In this document: positions 35,467-45,816 of the stretch, one piece after another
Layout: every line of letters begins with the position of its first letter
Numbering within the stretch: position 1 is the first letter of the stretch
From: Paraescarpia echinospica
Lineage: Eukaryota > Annelida > Polychaeta > Sabellida > Siboglinidae
DNA length: 64,000 nt
Assembly (NCBI GenBank): GCA_020002185.1
Contig: CM034532.1
Location: forward strand, 52,595,944-52,659,943
Direction of reading: 5' to 3'
The notes under the pieces: model-generated
What the model was told of the DNA's origin: nothing
Databases searched by the model: none
The model's input: the letters and a program-made list of their open reading frames with translations, nothing else
Program-made: the position numbers and the translations under genes

Positions 35467-36341
35467 GAAAAACAACAATAATATAATTTATAATTTCCAA
35501 CGTAAGAGACCACAGAAAATATATGGTAAATAAAATAATTTATAATGTTGAAAAAAGGAGTATAGTGAAGAACTATACCATTATTATGTATTTATATTAT
35601 ATACTTGTATAAATGTTTAGTAGTTATTTGTATGTGATAACGGGGGTACAGTTGTCAGCATAACGTAGTCTTTACATAAGTGATTTCAACTTCAGTACTA
35701 AATATTACACTATTAATATTATGTATAATGCTACAAGCAACGATATTAGAACGTTAATTAATAATAAATGTAATACAACAGTTAGGTCAATTTAACACAA
35801 AGTCATTAGTGGATAAAACATGATACATATTAAACACAAATCAACCGTTTTATTTTTTAATTGATCAACAAATGCAGGAACATCACTGGGGTCAGTATGA
35901 ATTCTCCTTCTGGACATTAATAAAAATGTTCTTTCATGTAACATATCTGATAGACAAAATAAAACATTGCGGATAATTTATTAATAATTCCAGCCATTTT
36001 CATTATTTTATTGAAAATATCCATGGTATATCGAGAAAAATAATAACTGAACTGTTAGACATTACAGCCACAGTTAATCGAACAGCTATATAGATACAGA
36101 TGAGAATGTACTATTTTATACATACAAAATACAATGAGTAGAATTGCACTTTAATAGCAAGTAGTAATATAACTTTCCAAGAAAATAAACTTACTACAAA
36201 TATGCAATCTGATACAATAACGAGATTATTTCTTGACATTCTTCTTCTGAATAAAACACACTGAGATAATTACAATTCTAGTAAAACAGAGATACCCACT
36301 GGAAATGAACTTGCTGATCAAACGATTATCTATGTACTTAC
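35467..36341. other. AT-rich, presumed intron
   Basis: No ORF with recognisable content and no repeat beyond simple AT-rich sequence. Confidence 0.4.
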
Positions 36342-36370
36342 GCATTTGGTGAAACATACCAGGTACCTTG
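36342..36370 (-). CDS. possible micro-exon, 29 nt
   Basis: Strong donor (GTAAGTACAT) but a poor acceptor (TTCTAAAG), and the length is not a multiple of three. Listed as a weak candidate only. Confidence 0.2.
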
Positions 36371-36596
36371 CTTTAGAATCCATTAAATAATAGCATTTAT
36401 ACTATACCATTGTTCATGTGGAAATGTTTTTCCATACATCGCATAAGCAGTTAAGAGGGAAGACTAACCAATACACTGTTCCCTCCATTGCTGTCCAATG
36501 ACAGACACCAGTGGAGGATTGGGGTAAAACAGGGAACTAACAAAAAAGAATACGTCACCCACATATTTGTTCTGAAATCACAATATGAGGGAATAC

Positions 36597-36632
36597 CTGT
36601 GGTCCAGTCCGATAGAACAAGAGATGAGGATC
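36597..36632 (-). CDS. candidate micro-exon, 36 nt
   Basis: Acceptor AATTTGTTTCTAG, donor GTATTCC. Phase 2 peptide SSSLVLSDWTT, no stop. The 67-codon ORF around it (36451-36654) results from reading through both splice sites. Confidence 0.45.
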
Positions 36633-36814
36633 CTAGAAACAAATTCGCATACAATTAAAATACAATAATGACACACGTTTGCAAATCTGTCATTCTGCTA
36701 ACCAATTACCTGACAACACAGACGCAGTTTAGGCAAGCAGTCATAAATAATATAACTTTTGTAGGATACAATAATACCCTGATAATAAATAACACCAAGA
36801 CAGTACTTTTTCAT

Positions 36815-37092
36815 TCATTCAGTTTGGATACATTTTAATGGGGCACCCTCAAACATAATTTCTGAGCATACACCATCAATTGTTGTCCATCCAAATTGAA
36901 AGAATGCAATTTTATTGTACATCACAAAGCTGTTGTCTATGACTATGCAAGTGTTCTGAAGAAAACATTCTCTCCTCTGGTCGTTCACATGTAGATGTCC
37001 TACGTTTCTCATGCACATGTGCCAGGCATGGCCAATCTGATAAGGACGTGCTATTAACAGGAGAAAAGAAACCTTGATTAGAAAGTTTCCAC
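36815..37092 (-). CDS. candidate long or terminal exon, about 77 codons
   Basis: Minus strand: a strong acceptor (TTTTCTCCTGTTAATAG ending at 37060) precedes a frame open in phase 2, RPYQIGHAWHMCMRNVGHLH, through FLQNTCIVIDNSFVMYN, AFFQFGWTTIDGVCSEIMFEG and LKCIQTE to TGA at 36815. Four or more Cys and alternating hydrophobic stretches suggest a folded extracellular-type segment, but I cannot name a family. It uses the same phase as the micro-exons, so it could be the terminal exon of one transcript. The span extends a little upstream of the acceptor. No AATAAA is obvious on the minus strand just after the stop. Confidence 0.35.
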
Positions 37093-37636
37093 ATTTTATG
37101 CATACTGATTGTAGTACCATTTAGGATTATGAAACAGTAAACAGTTATTTTTGGAAGGGCAGTATTCGATGTTGCAAAGAATTATGACAATATCATCCAT
37201 TACAGTTATCTTTAATTATTTGTGAATAGTTAGATGATCTGACCATTGGTACTTTGTTAAAATGCTTATAAGTAAGAACAGTGCAAACAGAATATTTATG
37301 AAACAAAATAACAACTTAGTAGCACAAATATGTAATCAAACAACATAACTCAGATGTACGAATGTGTACCTGGCTACAGACAGTGGTAGATATAAATGTC
37401 TTCACACATCACTTGAAAATGTTGTAAAGTTGCTTTTTGTGCATATCACGTTATGGTTGTCTCTTGGATTTAAATCAGTCTTTACATACACATTTGCATA
37501 TAAACATGGAATACGATTTCACCTGTCATCCCCTTCCTCCACATATGTACAAACTGAATTTTATTCATTACAGAAGCAGCATACAAACACACTAATAATT
37601 AAAGTATTTGTTTTAAAAACAAATTGCACAAAATAC

Positions 37637-37672
37637 CTGAGGATACGTTTTCAGGACTGCGTCTACGTGAAA
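37637..37672 (-). CDS. candidate micro-exon, 36 nt (SPE family)
   Basis: Acceptor ATTTTTGTTTGCAG, donor GTATTTTG. Phase 2 peptide SRRRSPENVSS. Paralogous to 42809, 47364, 47998 and the broken copies at 38769 and 45353. At least 200 bp of flanking intron is also shared. Confidence 0.55.
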
Positions 37673-37873
37673 CTGCAAACAAAAATGTTATCATGACGTG
37701 AGGATAGCTAGAGAATTTAACTATTTATGTTTTTAACCTACTTATAAGTAAACTGAATCATCACGAAACAAAACTAAAAACTTAGTAAAAATGCAATATA
37801 ATGACATAAAAGTAGTTGCAATGTACTGCACTGATTATATAATACACATGTTCTATTATATATCTTCTATTAC

Positions 37874-37891
37874 CTATGGTACCTTGGATTA
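37874..37891 (-). CDS. possible micro-exon, 18 nt
   Basis: Consensus donor (ATAG/GTAATAG) with a weaker acceptor (GCATCTCAAG). Phase 2 peptide IQGTI. Confidence 0.25.
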
Positions 37892-38049
37892 CTTGAGATG
37901 CATCGGAGACCAGCTTCACTATCAAGGTCATTGTGACACAGTCCCCTTTGTGGCCGTAATGTCGAGGTTTCACAGTGTCCGCCATTTTATTAACATGTCA
38001 AATGTATAGGAGTACGCTTTTGAATTGGGTACCATAAATATATTGTTTC

Positions 38050-38970
38050 AAAAGATCAACAAATTTTGATCACTTTTGGTCATCGTCAGAAATATTCCGA
38101 TACATGTCCATAATAGTCAATATATTGGGAAAATATATATAGCAGTTACTGCTGCTACAAAAGAAATCCAAACAGATAATTGCAACAAGAAATATATTAA
38201 ATAACTCTTTATTAAGTTTAATTAATTAATTAATTTATTACGTTTTGTTAAAATACATACACACATAATATATATATATATGGAAATGTTTTATGATCAT
38301 TATACATTTTAAAGATAATTCTTAAAATAATCTACTGAAAACCTCCAATATTCATGTGGAATGGGGTAACGTTACATAGACTGATTCGTTAATCACAGTA
38401 ATTACAAAGTAACAAATATAAGTTTTCTTTCAAATGTATTACCTTTTGACGAACAAGCTTAATTATAGATAACTTCCATTGAAATGTCCACCATAATTAA
38501 TGGCATTTTTCTACTTGAACATGTTTCTTCTGTGTGTGTCACACAACAAACGAAATCACTATGTTTAAATATACACCAGTATTTATACATGGAATATCTC
38601 ATTGAACTAAGTCACTATGCTAAAATATACATCAGCACTTATATATAGAATTAAATTCCACCTGACATCCCATTCCCATAGCCACTTTTGATCAGTACAT
38701 ATGCAACATACACGCACACTAACAAAGTACGTATTTTCAAAGAAAATGAACACAATATCTGATAACATGCTTACAGGTGTGATTACACACTGAAATGCAA
38801 AACACAATGTTGAATATCATATAAAGTGTTTCAATATATGCAAATGAAAGTGAGCTAATTTCTTTTGAAATGGAGGCTTATTTGTTTATTCATTAATTCA
38901 GTGGTAATCCTACTTACTGTTAAGACTGTGAGAAATACTGAAAATAGAAAACGATTATATCTAGGAGTCA
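38050..38970. repeat. degenerate copy of the SPE-family intron unit
   Basis: 38570-38815 repeats the 37440-37685 segment (attenuated micro-exon at about 38769-38800) with the donor GT changed to AT and internal indels. A possible 15-nt exon at 38443-38457 has a GTAATAC donor but a short acceptor. No intact exon is called. Confidence 0.45.
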
Positions 38971-38988
38971 ACAAGATTTAACAAGATT

Positions 38989-39015
38989 GCCATCCAGAAA
39001 ATTACTCTGGATGGC
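38989..39015 (-). other. CR1 3'-terminal hairpin, copy 2
   Basis: GCCATCCAGA, a 7-nt loop, TCTGGATGGC: a perfect 10-bp stem about 20 bases from the element's 3' end. It matches the stem in copy 1, where one pair is a wobble. Confidence 0.7.
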
Positions 39016-39064
39016 AGGTGGACAAGGAAGCCTTTTGGCTTATCGAGAGTCCAATACTTTTTAT

Positions 39065-41968
39065 CTACATGTATCCCGCCTTTTTAAGGTGTGTGTCGAT
39101 TTTATTTTTAAACATATTCACGCTACTAGCACCAACACAATCAGGAGATAATCTGTTCCATTCATTTACAGTCCTTTGTGAGAATGAGAACTTTCTTATA
39201 TCTAATCTACACTGCTCCTTTACTAATGTAGCTTCATGTCCTCTGGTCCTTCTATTTTTCTTAACTGAGAAAAAAATGTTTCTATCAATATTTTCATAAC
39301 CATTCAATATTTTAAACACTTCTATGTGATCTCCTCTCAATCTCCTGGTCTCTAGTGTTGTTAAACCACATTCTTTTAGGCGTATTTCGTAACTAAGATC
39401 CCTCAGATTTGGTATCATTTTAGTCGCTCTCCTCTGTACTCTTTCTAGCATATCTATGTCCTTCTTGCGATATGGCCTCCATGCTTGTATACAATATTCT
39501 AAATGAGGCCTCACTATTGTTTTGTACAGCGGTACTATTAATTCTTTTTTCTTATACGCTATATTTCGCCTAATTAATCCAAGGATTTGATTTCCCTTTG
39601 ACGCTGCAATTCCGCACTGCTCTGAAACCTTCATATCAGCACTAATGGTTAACCCCAAGTCCTTTTCTTTTACAGTAGTACTTAGAACAGTACCCCCCAT
39701 TTTATATTTTACCTCTTCATTCCCATGACCTGTGTGGAGGCATTTACATTTCCCAAAATTGAACAGCATTTGCCACTTTTCAGACCATTTGATCAACCTA
39801 TCAAGATCATCTTGTAAATGCTGTCTGTCTCCATCACTTTTAATCCTTCTAAACACTTTTGTATCATCCGCAAATTTTAACACCTTGCTTGTTATATCAT
39901 CGTCCAAATCGTTGATATATATTAAGAATAATATAGGTCCTAGTACTGATCCCTGTGGTACCCCACTCAATACCGATTTCCAGTTTGAAGCCTCCCCATC
40001 AACTACTACACGTTGTCTTCTGTCATTCAGCCATTTTTCTATCCAGTTTATTATACCATTTCCTATGCCATGGGCCTTTAGCTTAAGGAGTAATCTTTGA
40101 TGTGGTACTTTGTCGAAAGCTTTTTGAAAATCTAAATAGATGATATCTACTGGTGATCCCTCATCTACCCACCTAGTGATGTCTTCCAAAAAACATAACA
40201 TATTTGTTAAGCATGACCTCGCTTTTAAAAACCCATGTTGAGATGGGTTTATCAAGTTATGTTTAACAAGAAAATCCACCATGTGATCTTTAATTAGTCT
40301 TTCTAATAATTTGCAAATCACTGATGTTAAACTCACTGGTCTATAGTTCTCTGACTTGTTTCTCGAACCTTTTTTAAATAACGGTATAATGTTTGCCTCT
40401 TTCCATTCTAAAGGAACCACTCCCTCTTCTAATGACAAATTGAAAACTGTTGCAAGCGGTACGCTAATTTGTTCTACAATTTCCAATAGTAGTTTGGGCG
40501 GAATCCCGTCCACTCCAGGTGATTTATTATCCTTCATAGCCCTTATTTTCTTAGCTACCATTTCCGAGGTTACAACTAACTGTCCTAAATAGTCTGAATC
40601 TGCCCCCTTGAACTTAGCCTCTGGTACTGGCAGTGAACTAATATCTTCCCTGGTAAACACTGAACTAAAATACTCATTCAGGTCTTCTGCCATTAAGAAT
40701 CCCTCTGATATTGTATTTCCAGCACTATCTTCTAGAGGACCGACCTTATCCTGAACTTTCTGTTTGCTTCGAATATACGCATAAAAACTCTTACTGTCAT
40801 GTTTTATATTACTAGCTAATTTTTTTTCATAGCTTCTCTTTGAATTTCTAATTTCAGCTGTAGCTTGATTAAGTGCTTCTTTATAAATGTTGTAGTCTTC
40901 ATCATTTCCAGTACATCTATATGACTTCCACATCATTTGTTTATACTTAATTTTTCTAATGGCTTCTTTCGATAAGTGTTTCTTTTTAGACCGTTTCCCT
41001 TGTTTTTTGAAAGGTACAAATTTATCGACTATGCACTTAATTTCACTATTTAAGATATTCCAGCATTCGGTTGCTGTCTTATTCTTCAGTGTGTTATTCC
41101 AGTCTATCTTTGCTAAATATTTCCTCATGTCCTTATACCTTCCTTTGTGGAAATTTCTCCTATACTGCTTTTTACTATTCCTTTCTGATTTTACTTTGAT
41201 GGTAAAATGTATCTGGTTGTGATCACTACTCCCCAGTGGCTCACATATCTTGACATTGTCAACTAATTCTTTCTGTGAGGACAAAACTAAGTCTAACACA
41301 TTCTCTCCCCTGGTTGGTTCTAGCACATGTTGAGAAAGGAAACTATCTTGTACTAAAACTAAAAACTTGTGGTCCTCACTCCCCATACTCTGTAGAGATT
41401 TCCATTGTATATGCCCATGGTTAAAGTCCCCCATAATAATACAGTTCCGTTTGCTTACTTCCCTTATAGCGTTTTGTATTTTTTCATTCTCTTCTATGCT
41501 TATGTTTGGACTTCGATAAACTAACCCAACTGTTAACGTTGAGTTTCCTGTAACTATGTTACACCAAACAGCTTCTTCGCAATCTGCTTCTCTTTCTAAT
41601 TTTATTTCATAAGCCTGGATAGATTCTTTAATATATAAAATAACTCCACCTCCCTTTCTTCCTATTCTATCTTTCCTAAACATTACATATCCTGTTAGTC
41701 CCAATTCGGCATCTGATATATCAGTGGTGGCCCACGATTCGGTTATACCTATTATGTGAGGGTCAATATCTTCTACCATAATGTTTAGTTCACTTCTTTT
41801 GTTTACTATGCTCCTTGCATTTAAACAAATGCATTTATATCCTGATTCAGAACAGTTTTCCAGGCTGTTCTTTGCCGATTTATTTCTGCTGTCTTTATCT
41901 ATGCCTCCAGTTTCAGGCTTCTCTGTGAATCCCCCCTGCGAATCTAGTTTAAATAGATGCAGCCTGTC
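39065..41968 (-). CDS. CR1 ORF2, intact endonuclease-reverse transcriptase
   Basis: Open without interruption from just after a TGA at 41969-41971 to TAG at 39065, about 967 codons. The first ATG is at 41779 (904 codons), but that start would remove the first endonuclease strand (CICLNARSIVNK), so translation probably begins upstream, either by frameshift from ORF1 or at a non-ATG codon. Counting from the ATG: APE endonuclease 1-195 with GDFN at 117-120 and SDH at 185-187; linker 200-400; RT with SPGVDG near 420-425, LDFQKAFD from 549, GVPQGSVLGP 606-615 and the catalytic FADD at 636-639; then a C-terminal region ending in FKNKIDTHLKKAGYM. The protein nicks target DNA and primes reverse transcription there. 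All catalytic boxes are intact, so this copy could supply active protein if transcribed. Confidence 0.92.
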   Translation of the reverse strand, partial: DRLHLFKLDSQGGFTEKPETGGIDKDSRNKSAKNSLENCSESGYKCICLNARSIVNKRSELNIMVEDIDPHIIGITESWATTDISDAELGLTGYVMFRKDRIGRKGGGVILYIKESIQAYEIKLEREADCEEAVWCNIVTGNSTLTVGLVYRSPNISIEENEKIQNAIREVSKRNCIIMGDFNHGHIQWKSLQSMGSEDHKFLVLVQDSFLSQHVLEPTRGENVLDLVLSSQKELVDNVKICEPLGSSDHNQIHFTIKVKSERNSKKQYRRNFHKGRYKDMRKYLAKIDWNNTLKNKTATECWNILNSEIKCIVDKFVPFKKQGKRSKKKHLSKEAIRKIKYKQMMWKSYRCTGNDEDYNIYKEALNQATAEIRNSKRSYEKKLASNIKHDSKSFYAYIRSKQKVQDKVGPLEDSAGNTISEGFLMAEDLNEYFSSVFTREDISSLPVPEAKFKGADSDYLGQLVVTSEMVAKKIRAMKDNKSPGVDGIPPKLLLEIVEQISVPLATVFNLSLEEGVVPLEWKEANIIPLFKKGSRNKSENYRPVSLTSVICKLLERLIKDHMVDFLVKHNLINPSQHGFLKARSCLTNMLCFLEDITRWVDEGSPVDIIYLDFQKAFDKVPHQRLLLKLKAHGIGNGIINWIEKWLNDRRQRVVVDGEASNWKSVLSGVPQGSVLGPILFLIYINDLDDDITSKVLKFADDTKVFRRIKSDGDRQHLQDDLDRLIKWSEKWQMLFNFGKCKCLHTGHGNEEVKYKMGGTVLSTTVKEKDLGLTISADMKVSEQCGIAASKGNQILGLIRRNIAYKKKELIVPLYKTIVRPHLEYCIQAWRPYRKKDIDMLERVQRRATKMIPNLRDLSYEIRLKECGLTTLETRRLRGDHIEVFKILNGYENIDRNIFFSVKKNRRTRGHEATLVKEQCRLDIRKFSFSQRTVNEWNRLSPDCVGASSVNMFKNKIDTHLKKAGYM

Positions 41969-42437
41969 CCACTGTCAACAGATTGCAGCAAGTTCTCTGA
42001 GAAAACTGCTGCCCCCTTTCCACTTAGATGTAGGCCATCTCTCATGTACATATCTTCCCTCCCAACAAAGTATCCCCATAAATCTACGAATCCCACCCCC
42101 TCTTCTTTACACATCTGCTCAACTAGTGCATTGATCGCCATCCTCTTGCAGTTTCTATATGTCGGCCCCCTTCCTCCCATTACTGGCAAAATTCCTGAGA
42201 GGATAATCTGTTCTACTCTTGTCTTCTTTAACTTCTTCACTAACTGTCTGTACTTCTGAACTATCCCAGTTGTTCCCTCCCTCTCTGCGTTATTTGTCCC
42301 TACATGTACTAGTATAGACCCTCCCTTGCCATGCCCCAGTACCTTCTCTACCCTTTCAGTTACATGTTCTATCCTAGCCCCCGGTAGACAAACAACGACG
42401 TCCTCCCCCTTGCTTAGAGTCTTATCTGTCTTTCTCA
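41944..42437 (-). pseudogene. CR1 ORF1 esterase domain, 5'-truncated
   Basis: Keeps VVVCLPGARIEHVTERVEKV, ILVHVGTNN, ILSGILPVMGGRG and the Asp-His block MRDGLHLSGKG, ending GTGCIYLN then TAG. The block I serine motif (GDSI in copy 1) is cut off: the frame enters flanking DNA just before MRKTDK. No zinc-finger-like or KRE-rich part remains. The last codons contain the TTTAAAC heptamer. Confidence 0.85.
41947..41953 (-). other. TTTAAAC heptamer at the ORF1/ORF2 junction, copy 2
   Basis: In the ORF1 frame the minus strand reads TAT TTA AAC TAG, so the heptamer T TTA AAC ends at the last sense codon. ORF2 continues in the -1 frame from CTA GAT TCG. Identical in copy 1. Confidence 0.7.
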
Positions 42438-42808
42438 TAATCATAGTCGTTAATGAAAATAACACGTTTTCACAAAATTTAATAACTCAGTATTTTTGGA
42501 CAGTAGCTCAGTTTTCATTTTGCCCAGAGGCAAACCTGATTCCATTTATTTGACAAAATTCATTCCTCAGGCACAGATAATTTCACTGCTGGACAAAGTA
42601 GTATGTTGGTACTAATCATGTTGTGGTAGTTTATTGAGTTTGAGTCATTCTTTAAGAATACGTAAGCACATATATATATATTGAATGCAATTCCATCTGT
42701 CGTCCTATTCCACGCAACCATGTATGTACAAACTGCATTTTGTTCAGTACAAAAGCGACATAAAAAAACATTAAAATATTTGTTTTTAAAAGTAAATGCA
42801 TAAATTAC
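42438..42808. repeat. SPE-family intron unit and a degenerate micro-exon
   Basis: 42640-42808 matches the intron preceding the micro-exons at 37637, 45353 and 47998. Near 42567-42589 a sequence like the E-V-S-V family has an acceptor (TTTGTCCAG) but no donor. Confidence 0.45.
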
Positions 42809-42844
42809 CTGAGGATATGCTTTCAGGACTGCCTCCATGTGAAA
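42809..42844 (-). CDS. candidate micro-exon, 36 nt (SPE family)
   Basis: Acceptor ATCTTTGTTTTCAG, donor GTAATTTA. Phase 2 peptide SHGGSPESISS. Closely matches 37637 in length, phase and sequence. Confidence 0.55.
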
Positions 42845-42868
42845 CTGAAAACAAAGATGTTATTTAAA

Positions 42869-42871
42869 TGT

Positions 42872-42953
<82 letters not shown>
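42869..42953. repeat. (TG)n microsatellite
   Basis: About 85 bp of TG with one TTTG interruption, inside the repeated intron unit. Absent from the sister units, so it expanded after duplication. Confidence 0.95.
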
Positions 42954-42957
<4 letters not shown>

Positions 42958-43827
42958 AGAGAACATGATTACTGATATATTAAACTGCTTGTAGTAAACT
43001 GTATATCAAAGAGACAAAGATAACAACTTACTATATGTAATATATCCGGTAATAACATAACTGTAGTATTTAGTGGCATTTATTATATAAAACAAGTTAT
43101 GTTTTATAACCATTTCGTGACCGTAACATCAAGGTTTCACATTGTTCACTATTTTTATTTACAGGTGGAATGTATACAAGTACACTTTTGAATTCTACAC
43201 CATGAATGATTTCACTCAAAAGGTCATATTCTCTTGATCAGTGTTGGTCATTATACCACTAGAAATATACTGGTATATGTCCATAACATTTAATAAATTG
43301 GGAAAATATTTGTTTCATACGCCACAAAATATAAGGCAGATACTACTGCTAGAAAAGAAGTGCAGCAAAATACTTAACAATAAATAAATAAAACAACCCC
43401 CTGTAATAATATTTGTTTTTGAAAAATACATAAATATCGAAGGGGTTTATAATTTTGAGAAATAAAGAAAGACCTTTCTTTAAAATAATCCAATAAACCC
43501 TCCAAAATCCATGCTGATTTCGTTCATCACAGTAATAACAAAATCCCTTTCATAATTTATATTTTTGAAAATACATATGAAAGGGTTATGTAGCTATTAA
43601 TAATAATAACAGGTCACTCTAGAACTAATCCAACAATCTCCATGTTGAAAATGACAACATCACACAAACTTATTTATTACATTATAGTAATTACAAACAT
43701 ATACTCAGGATTTGTTAAGGTTCAGCTCAGACGGGCAGTGCAACATTTCTTCAAACTCACCAAACTCCCGCAGGTCCAAAATCTATATGTATTTGGTTTC
43801 CTGGTCATCGTATACTATAATTATATA
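42954..43827. other. presumed intron, repeated unit
   Basis: Parts (43030-43260) match 37760-38110 and 45480-45720. No gene recognised. Confidence 0.4.
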
Positions 43828-43919
43828 TCTACATCCACAATACATATATATATATACATATATGTATATATATATATATATATACATATATGTATATATA
43901 TATGTATTGTGGATGTAGA
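43828..43919. repeat. 92-bp foldback element
   Basis: TCTACATCCACAATACATAT at the left is mirrored by its complement at the right end, with TA/CATATATG sequence between. The whole segment can fold into one long hairpin. The plus-strand Tyr/Ile ORFs over it are artefacts. Confidence 0.8.
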
Positions 43920-44599
43920 AACTAATTATTTTAGGCTATATTTTATATAACTCTTATACGCAATAGTGGGAGTCAAGCGAATGATGGGACCTCTAGTATT
44001 TATAATTCCAAAAGTAGAACAAATATGTTGTGGGATAGGTTCTGATATGTCGTGATGTCCAATTTATTATTATTATAGTAATATCGAATGTTTATAATTG
44101 TTTATTTGTGAATTTCACACGGGCATGGAGGGTTTTCACAAGGGCAAACTGCCAGTGTGAAAGGCCTGAAACCGTCCATGATATACTATATTTCTGTCAT
44201 ATTCATTAATATGATGACAAAGCTTAAAGTATATTTATGAAACATTAATTCTATCTTTTCCCCATTTAAATATGTTTTCAGGAGTGGGTACACGTTGAAC
44301 TGCAAAACACAATGTTGACTATCATTCTATAATGTTACAACAACAACTTCTTGTGATATTGAAGCTTATTTCTATATCCATTTATTCTGGGGCAATCCTA
44401 GTCACAAAAATAATTGTGACAAATACTGATAATAGAAAATAATTGGATTCCTTTATGACAAGAATTATTCTAACTTTCATCCAGGTCAACAACTCACAGA
44501 ATGTTATCGTGTAGCTCTGTTTTTATTTTCCCAGGAGAACTGGGTTATTCAATTTTTTATAAACAAATTCAACTGTATATTGCAGTGAATAAATCATAC
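43920..44599. other. presumed intron with a degenerate SPE-family exon
   Basis: Near 44276-44310 a sequence like the SPE exon keeps its acceptor (GTTTTGCAG) but has no donor, and is not called as an exon. Confidence 0.4.
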
Positions 44600-44638
44600 C
44601 TTTCTTTTTCTTCACATGTGACACATGTAGTATCTCCG
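44600..44638 (-). CDS. candidate micro-exon, 39 nt (E-V-S family)
   Basis: Acceptor TTTGTTTTCCAG, donor GTATGATT. Phase 2 peptide EILHVSHVKKKK. Paralogous to 50663 and 44887, with shared flanks. Confidence 0.5.
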
Positions 44639-44886
44639 CTGGAAAACAAATAAGTAATATGATGGTACTGATTGTCTCGTCATCGGATGTATATTGTAAT
44701 TCCATTAACTATTGTGTCATTCAAGAATGAAGGAATACATACAACACTTTTTCCACTTGATATTGTTGTAAAAAAACAAGGGATATGTTGGTACTGATTG
44801 CATCATCATCATCATCAAGATAATTTAATTATTCCATGTATCTGATACAATAAATTCCACTGATTATTGTGGTGATAAAATCATAT

Positions 44887-44928
44887 GTTCATTTTTCTTG
44901 TCAACTGACACAGCAGACGGCACCTCCA
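44887..44928 (-). pseudogene. micro-exon with mutated donor, 42 nt
   Basis: Acceptor CTTGTTTTTTCAG is intact but the donor GT is AT. Phase 2 would read EVPSAVSVDKKNE. Paralogue of 44600 and 50663. Confidence 0.4.
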
Positions 44929-45352
44929 CTGAAAAAACAAGGATATGTTGGTACTAATAGCATCATCATCAGTTGTACATTAAATATATAATGCAAGATT
45001 GGTGAGGTGTACACATTAATGTGGGGCGTGGTAGCAGTGTGCAGAACATCAGATTATCAATCTAGAGTTTATGGTCAAGTCACTAGCTTCCGTTTTGAAA
45101 ATTTGGCAATGTTATTAATTCCACATTGTCTTAATTTATTAAGATGTACAACTGTGTACCAACTGTGTTCTGGTTGTCTCTTTAAGAATAAACAAGCACA
45201 TCAAAATGGATTGAGATTCCAACTGTCATACATTTCCCCACGACCACATATGTGTAAACTGAATTTCGTTCACTACAGAAGCAGCAAAAAAGCACACTAA
45301 CAATTAAAGTATTTTTTAAAAGTATTTCTCATCAAAGGAAACACACAATTAC

Positions 45353-45388
45353 ATGAGGATACACAATCTGGACGGCTTTTATATGAAA
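45353..45388 (-). pseudogene. micro-exon with mutated acceptor, 36 nt
   Basis: Donor GTAATTG is intact, but the acceptor AG is AA. Phase 2 would read SYKSRPDCVSS, a member of the SPE family. Confidence 0.4.
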
Positions 45389-45720
45389 TTACAAATGGTG
45401 GCTAGTTAGAGATCTTGACTACTGGTATATGTTGCTAAACTGCTTACAAGTAAACTGGGTGTTTATAAAACAAATCTAGTAAATTACTAACCAAAATATG
45501 CAATATAATAACATAACAGTAATTGCAGTGTACCGCACTGATTACGTAATAAGTGCTGATCTACTACTCACGATATAATGAAACAGTCACTTTCTGATCG
45601 TAATATCGACGATTCGCAATATTCTCCATTTTTACCAATATGTGAAATATATAGAAGTTAGTTTTCAAAGGTAAATGCACACATTACTGTAGCATTTCTG
45701 ATATTTCTGGATGTTGAAAT
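45389..45720. other. presumed intron, repeated unit
   Basis: Matches 37690-38060 in part. No gene seen. Confidence 0.4.
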
Positions 45721-45816
45721 CTACTTTCCTGAGGTTTAATTTTATAAATGAGGTAGGTCAAGCCAGTATACTGGCTTGACCTTCCTTATTTATAAAATTA
45801 AACCTCAGGAAAGTAG
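45721..45816. repeat. 96-bp near-perfect palindrome without spacer
   Basis: The left arm 45721-45768 begins CTACTTTCCTGAGGTTTAAT; the right arm 45769-45816 is its complement with 2 mismatches in 48. The centre is CCAGTATACTGG. Confidence 0.93.

Larger units (their letters stand above)
38971..42437 (-). mobile_element. CR1-type non-LTR retrotransposon, copy 2 (young, 5'-truncated)
   Basis: Same family as 17274-21720. It carries a 5'-truncated ORF1 esterase, an intact ORF2, the 3' hairpin and two AAATCTTGTT tail units. Flanks on both sides match the micro-exon intron unit around 44390-44560, so it landed inside that array. The truncation point is inside esterase block I. Confidence 0.93.

Noticed and set aside
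39018..42553. Plus-strand ORFs of 75-122 codons
   Set aside because: Antisense to the intact CR1 ORF2 and ORF1.
43642..43950. 102-codon Tyr/Ile-rich plus ORF
   Set aside because: It is made mainly of the TA-rich core of the 92-bp foldback.
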